Shown piece by piece: positions 58,291 to 64,000 of a stretch of 64,000 nucleotides of DNA. Position 1 is the stretch's first letter. Every line of letters starts with the position of its first letter. The position numbers and the translations under genes are program-made. Under the pieces are notes generated by a model. It was not told the origin of the DNA. It saw only the letters and a list, made by a program, of their open reading frames with translations, and made no database searches. Source of the DNA: Castor canadensis (Eukaryota; Chordata; Mammalia; Rodentia; Castoridae). The stretch spans positions 111,575,384 through 111,639,383 of the forward strand of contig NC_133391.1 in assembly GCF_047511655.1 (NCBI RefSeq), in the 5' to 3' direction.

Positions 58291-59073
58291 CACACTAACT
58301 CCCACCCCCCCAACCCAGCCACCTTCACTCCCCTCCTACACCCCACTGCTTCTCCCCCTGGCATTTCTATGCTCCTCTAGCACTGAGTCCCTTTCTACCA
58401 GACAGACCAGGACTGAGTTCACCTCCCACTGTGATTTTTGGAGATGTAAAAGCTTTCACCTCAGCTGCTAGGACTGACTACAGACTGGGATTGCAGAGTT
58501 ACTAATTCCTGTTTTAGCCCTTAAACTATACTCATCTGCTAACTGTGGTCAGAAGGTGTTACAAAAGGTGTTAGAGAATATATATTTTAACAAAAGACTG
58601 ATAGAGACTATGTGTGTGTGTGTTTATAGGTTAAAGTGTATATAAAACTTTCTTACAATGGAAAAAGGGTATCTATATGCAAAAAGCATCAGAAGCAATG
58701 TTAAAAATCAAAGAACAAACTGAAAGAAATTAACATAATTTGACAGGTAAAGAGTTTTAAACTGAATACATAAAAATATATATAATGAAAACAAAAACAA
58801 AACTAAAACTAATAGACAACTGGGCACAGCTCAGGTAGAGAGGCACTGACTGGAAGGGGCCTCTTGGGTGCTAGATGAGACCCACGTCTTCACCTTCGTA
58901 GAGTTACAGAAGTCAGTACACAATCATTAAGCTACATACTTACTTAGGCTTCGGGTCCTTTAAATGCAGTGTGCAATGTCTCAATAAAATGCAAAAAGGC
59001 ATATGAAATGAAATATGAATTCAAGAGTTCTTCATTATCAGTGTATCTGACATGCACCTCAGTGGTCAGCATG

Positions 59074-59132
59074 AAATGAACGTTAATTGCTTCTTGGTCT
59101 GTTGGCTAAGATCAAGTGTAAAATGAACATTA
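59074..59132 (+). pseudogene. 3'-truncated U2 snRNA retro-pseudogene with target-site duplications
   Basis: 59086-59120 (ATTGCTTCTTGGTCTGTTGG, then CTAAGATCAAGTGTA) matches the first 35 nt of U2 snRNA with about four substitutions, including the branch-point-pairing neighbourhood. It is flanked by 12-nt direct repeats AAATGAACGTTA (59074-59085) and AAATGAACATTA (59121-59132), differing at one base. The 5' end is exactly that of U2 and there is no A tail, the pattern of tailless L1-mediated snRNA retroposition. Non-functional. Confidence 0.88.
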
Positions 59133-61214
59133 GAGGACTAAAGTGAGTTAGAAACATAATAGCAGTGTGATTTTGTTTGTGAAACTGTTCTCCCAAGAAA
59201 ACTTATACTTCCTGTGTCAAACAATGACGAAAACACCAAGCAGTGTCATCCCATTAAACTGCTCTGTAGGGCATCTTTTTCCATCCTGCATGCAGGTCTG
59301 GGCAGGCGCCAGTGTCTTCCCGGATCTCTTAGTTACCAGAAGACTTTCACTTCAATGGTCAGAACACACAGTCCAATGTATTGCTTAACACTTCAGTTCA
59401 GTCGAAATAAGATGTGTGACCCTGCTCTCGCTTGGCTGGTCCCAAGCCAGGGAGCCTGCACAGAAGGCCTCCTCCATTCTCTCCACCACTTCCTCCACTT
59501 ATTTGCTGTGGCCCAGGTCCAGAGGAAAAAGTGGAATCTGGTAGTGCCTGGTCTTGACTCCCTCCGGATGTGGCAGAAGGACAATGCTGGCCTGCCTCTA
59601 TGGAGTACTTTGATGAACTCTTTGCTGGGCACTTAAAGTCAGCTCCCGGACACAGACAATGTCTGTCCTTCTGTTAGTCACTTTCAACTCAGCCCAGATC
59701 CTAGGCTGCTAGCAAACCAATTCAGCCAGACCCTCTCAATGGGGGTCACCCCCACCCCCAGGCAGTTCTCTTGGACGCAGACTGGGATTCCCCATGGCTC
59801 ACCCTGTCTCACAGTGTGAGGTGTGGTCCCAGTGCATCCATCTCTCTTCACTTTGCCTTGGAGAGTGTCTTGAACCTTTGCATAGGACAGGCTGGCCAGG
59901 TGGCTTCCTCGAAGCATCTTTCCTATGGCTTGACATGAGGGAGAAGCATCTCTTCCCCTTCTCCAAGGAGACAGGATCTGACACTGACAACTGTCTCTGG
60001 AAACCATCCTCTCCTATCTCAACTTCCTATGGTGAGTGATCACAACATCTGGCCAGATTGATTTCAAGAGCTCTTTGCTTATCCAGCTTAGGTGGCCTGG
60101 AGACTCCTTTAAAGACATATAGGCTTTTGCCATTCACTGTACCTTCTCCCAAGCCTTTGGTTCTTTGCCAGAAAATATGAGATAATCAGAAGAATCTGAT
60201 GGAACAACCTGTTGCACAAGTAGTTACAGTAAGTGCAGTGGCCTTTCCTGTGACCAGAAGCTCCCTGAGATCAAAGACCACATGGCTCTTGCTCTCATTC
60301 ACCTCGGTTCTCAATTCTTGTTGGAGGTGCTCAGTTCTTACGAGCAGATGAAGGAAGTGAGAAAACAAAAAAGAAGTAGCAACGTTCCCTCCATAAAAAT
60401 GCTTTGGGACAGAGTTTTTATGTAAATAGGTCAATTTCGTCTGATCTCATGCTTTTTAACATTCCCTGAAGCCCATGATGTGGACTGGTGGGCAAATGTG
60501 TGATTGTTTCCTTGTCAGCCACTTGTCTTTCAGACAGTATCCAGAGTCTGGAGAAGCCATTTGTAACCTGCAGTCACAGTTACAGGCTCCTCTATCAATG
60601 CTGTGCCATGTCTGTCAAATTCCTCAGAGTGGACAGAGTATTTCTTCAGAATAGTTGATCAAAGTGCACCCAAAGTGCTATAGCTGACACATAGTAGGCC
60701 TCTGATGTCACAATAGCCCAGGTCTCAATCAATTGTTGCCAGTCTTGAAGTCCCTCACCTGTCTCCCTGTGCACAGAGGAGGACAAAGGCAATCATGGGA
60801 GCATCTGACTTCAAAGTCTGCAGCTCTGATACCTGCAGAGACCTGGGAATTGTGCAAATGACACACAAGGCCTCCCAGCGGGAGAAAGGTGTATGCTCGC
60901 CTCATGAAAACACTTCTCTCTGGAGTTTGTTTATATAGGGCCTTGCTTTCAGGTCCATTAGTGATTACAGTCTGTGTCTTAGAAACTAAAGGTTAGCAAA
61001 TGACCTCCTGGAGAGAATGAATAACAGTAACATTAAAATGTAAACTCAATTTGACAGATGTTTACCAGACATCTGCCACATGCCCAGCATTGCAGAGCTA
61101 GGAAGAAGGAGACACAAAGATACAAGGGTAGTTAACAGGCTGGGCTGCAGGGAGGTGAAAGTGCATTTCTTCCTCTTTAATCACACATGTCCATCCATAT
61201 TGTAGTCTAAGCTT

Positions 61215-61345
61215 AATTCAACATGGCCTTTAATTCTCATCCCGTCCCTGGGGGAAGTAAAGCAGAGCTCATTATTCTCATTTTCAGAAGAGGAAATGAA
61301 CACCTAGAGAGGCCAAGAGGGCGCTCAGGGCTCCACAAGGGAGAT
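61215..61345 (-). repeat. MIR SINE fragment
   Basis: CTTTAATTCTCATCCCGTCC, TATTCTCATTTTCAGAAGAG and AATGAACACCTAGAGAGGCC are the reversed MIR core. Confidence 0.6.
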
Positions 61346-63324
61346 GGAGGCAAAGCTGGAGTAAGAAAACAGGAACCCTCAAGTCCAGGCTGCTTCTCTT
61401 GTGGATCTAGACAAGGCACATGGGAAAAACCCAGACTGGGCTTTGCTTTCAACATGGCAACAAATGAGAGTGAAGGAATAACAAAACAAGGAAAAACTAG
61501 GCTGGAATGTATTAACAAATGAGAATTTTTAGAATCAGAAGGAAAAAGAAAGAAAGAAATATTCTAGTTTTACCAAATACTAAAGAATAAAAGGAAAGGC
61601 TGGAAGACTTCAAGAGAAGAAATGATTCTCTAACACCACCTGGTAGAGACCTCTAGATAAACTGAAACAAGGGTACTACGATGAGTTTCTGTCTTTCTCT
61701 AAGCACCACAGGATCAGCTTGTTTAGAATCTGGGAAGTCAAGGGCCACACCCACACTGGCTTGGGCAGTGTCCACAGACAGTGAGAGGAGACAATGGGCA
61801 CACTGTGTGGCCTTGACCTCCATGAACTAAGAGTGGTTCATGTTTACCACGCCCTCACTCATAGCCCACCTCGACTCATCCAAACTGCCCACGTAAAGTC
61901 CCAATGACTACCCAGCCACCAGAAATGACTCAGTAAAGGAAAGGAAAGGAAGGAAGCCTGGACACTCAAGTCAGTGGAAAATGCCCTAAAGCCTGGTTGA
62001 CATGCAGAATGTAGCAGAAATGTCCTGCACACGATGTCACACACTTGGACAGAAAGGATGGCTAAAAACTCCTGAGATGAGGAAGGTGACAGGATTACAC
62101 ATGATGAGGTCACACAGGGTCATGGAAAACAACCACAGATGAAGTCCACTCATATCCTCTGGGAAGGAACAAAAAGTCAAATGGGTTCACGGTGGGACCT
62201 CCCTTTGACCCCTTAGTGATCTAGAGAGCAGGGTCCATATTTTATCCAATGGTCATGTTAGAGGAAAAGACTGAACACCTGAGCAATTTACAACTCTGAC
62301 ACAATGGTGTTCACACGACTGCTGTTGTGGCAGTGTAGCCCCCTACCTGGAACTGGAAGTGCCTGCCCATGCAAGCACAGCTGGAGTCACTTAGGCCACA
62401 AACACTGCAGAACATCAAACCAGAAGACTATAAAACTCTTTATTGTCAGACAATCCCTCTCCATCTAGTGTTGCTGGCTATGTGGTTCTTTTCTAGCTAC
62501 TATAAAAGTTATTTGGGAATCGTGATGGATTCCTATTTGAGGTAATTCGAAAAATAGGGCAGAGGAGAATGAGAAAAGGGAAGCAAGGCTAGAGTGTTCC
62601 TGAGAGATTTGGAAGAGAGGAGGGGGGTGAGGCCAGGTTCATCTAGGCCCTGACCCCCACTGCTGACCAGCTGCTTTGGTAAGAATTTATGGTTGACCAA
62701 GCTTAGGTCCAGGAAGAGAAACTGCTCAGCTTTGTCTAGTAAGGCTACTTTGCATCCCAGAAACCATTGTGGGCCCCAGAGATTAGATGACAAGACCCTG
62801 AGCCAAAAAAATAGAGGAATGAATAACAGTCAGAAAAGGGGAAAACCTATCGAGGTTTACCTGCAATGAGGCCACATGGGTTTATTAGCAGTTTATCAAG
62901 ATACTATATATTTTCAATGAGCTGAGGATGGTTCTTGGAATTTTAGACATACAGGGCCTATTTTTATTTATATATAATGTATAAGATGGAATTTTTACAT
63001 CTTTTATTTAGAATTCTATCTTTATTGCTTTTATTTTAAAGACTTTTTGTCAGCTTACTGTTGGTGAAGCCCAAATTCCACTTTTATCAATAAGTTCTGT
63101 TTCCACGGGGATTTCAGAAGTGTGGTTCACGTGGTGACCCTACCAGATGGGCTGTCACTACCAAGGATCATGCAGCAGACCATGACAACCTCTGAGAATA
63201 TAATAAACACAGACCCAGAAACTCTGTACCCTTTCCTCTTATGGTGTCATTCTCATTAGCTAACTCATATTTTATATGTGCTATACATTCTGTACATTCT
63301 GGTCTGAGCCAAGAAGGACCCCAT

Positions 63325-63343
63325 TCTCTCTCTCTCTCTCTCT
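63325..63343. repeat. (CT)n microsatellite
   Basis: Nine CT units. Confidence 0.9.
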
Positions 63344-64000
63344 TTCCTTGTAGGGTGTCAGCCAGACTTTCATTCATGAGTACCTGACAGTGGGTAAGGA
63401 AAGCACTATGTATGCCCCCAGCCAAAAAGGTAAAGAGGCATGACCTTAGTTTACAAAATGGCATAAATTCTACAAACTTGCACTGAAAATGCATAAATAG
63501 ATAACAAGTGGGTGTCTTGTCAGTGTGACACAATTTAAAAACAGAGTACTAGGAACCCAAACATTATAGGACATGAGGCAAAATATCTCCTGAATCAGGC
63601 CAAGAAAACGCTTCTTGACCAGATACCAGGTGTGTTGTTTACCTCTAGAGGCACCTATGGTTACAGGGGTGCCACCACAGCTGGGGACCTCTACAGCACA
63701 ACTTTACTTACAGAGAAGGCCCTGAAAAGGTGTCCCCAAGGTGGCACAGTACAATGGCCCTGCCATGGCTGCCACATGGTAGATGGTATTTTCCAGCAGA
63801 TGAGGGAAGGGCAGCCCTGGTTCACCCTGTCAGTCATGTCATTTATGGATGTGAGACAGCAGAGGTTGATATTTGTGACTGCTCTGACCCACGTCTATCC
63901 TATTTCTTCCTTTCCTCGCTTCCAATCCCAACGTTTCAAACTCTAATGGCAAAGAATTGGGACATGTCTTACATGTGTAATGACTTTAAAAGTTCATTTA

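Larger units (their letters stand above)
47573..64000 (-). other. RASGRF2: RASGRF2 long intron, at least 16.4 kb (open to the right)
   Basis: I searched the minus strand for the family sequence that should precede DFELNN and found none, so the intron probably runs off the window. Repeats and small elements are listed separately. Stretches at 49500-51290, 52210-56180, 58620-61210 and 61350-64000 show little recognisable beyond microsatellites. Confidence 0.75.

Noticed and set aside
59214..59636. 140-codon open frame on plus
   Set aside because: Unfamiliar sequence in an intron with no splice junction that would join it to RASGRF2; treated as chance.
61311..61325. Possible CTCF site (AGAGGGCGCT half)
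   Set aside because: Only the right half of the motif fits, and it lies in a MIR fragment; too weak to list.
63632..63946. Gene-like plus frame near the right edge
   Set aside because: Somewhat GC-rich, but no protein family recognised and no poly(A) or splice context; not enough to call a gene or pseudogene.
47573..64000. Search for the preceding RASGRF2 exon (ending ...WVSKHAQ) and earlier exons
   Set aside because: No minus-strand segment with the expected peptide and a GT donor was found; these exons probably lie beyond 64000.
1..64000. CRISPR arrays, operons, bacterial or phage systems
   Set aside because: The window is plainly mammalian: introns, SINEs, LINEs and LTRs throughout; no prokaryotic features.

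Overview
This is a mammalian nuclear genomic window. It is AT-rich, intron-dominated and full of interspersed repeats, with short exons bounded by GT/AG splice sites. Two protein-coding genes are supported, both on the minus strand. The left end (178-3974) holds the first four coding-region exons of CKMT2, the sarcomeric mitochondrial creatine kinase: 223 of about 419 codons, with the rest beyond position 1. From 24643 to 47572 lie the last nine coding exons of RASGRF2, a Ras guanine-nucleotide exchange factor: 306 codons ending at its stop. The RASGRF2-CKMT2 order and shared orientation match the neighbourhood on human 5q14, so the locus call is secure.

The organism is a rodent-like placental. 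The window carries many SINEs with a tRNA/ID-type unit, alone or fused to one or two 7SL/B1-like units. It also has LINE-1 tails with a G-rich 3' tract next to a conserved A-rich end. That mix suggests a castorimorph or sciurid-side rodent; beaver is my best guess, held with low-to-moderate confidence. Old mammalian repeats (MIR, L2, L1M, MaLR LTRs, MER-type DNA elements) are also abundant.

Layout: 1-3974, CKMT2 exons and introns; 3975 to about 20000, CKMT2 upstream region, which must include its non-coding first exon and promoter (not located with confidence; a MEF2 site at 18261 and an E-box at 18425 are candidates); about 20000-24642, intergenic DNA and RASGRF2 3' UTR; 24643-47572, RASGRF2 exons for the end of the REM region and the whole CDC25/RasGEF domain; 47573-64000, one long RASGRF2 intron in which I found no further exon of the gene.

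The two genes are neighbours rather than partners: CKMT2 buffers energy in mitochondria of striated muscle, while RASGRF2 couples calcium/calmodulin signals to Ras and Rac, mainly in brain. I found no undescribed biological system. The more notable observations are a 3'-truncated U2 snRNA retro-pseudogene with target-site duplications, a perfect tandem duplication just upstream of a RASGRF2 splice acceptor, B1-B1-ID tripartite SINEs, an exon-like GC island in the long intron, a probable unidentified retrocopy, CTCF-like motifs and a palindromic microsatellite.
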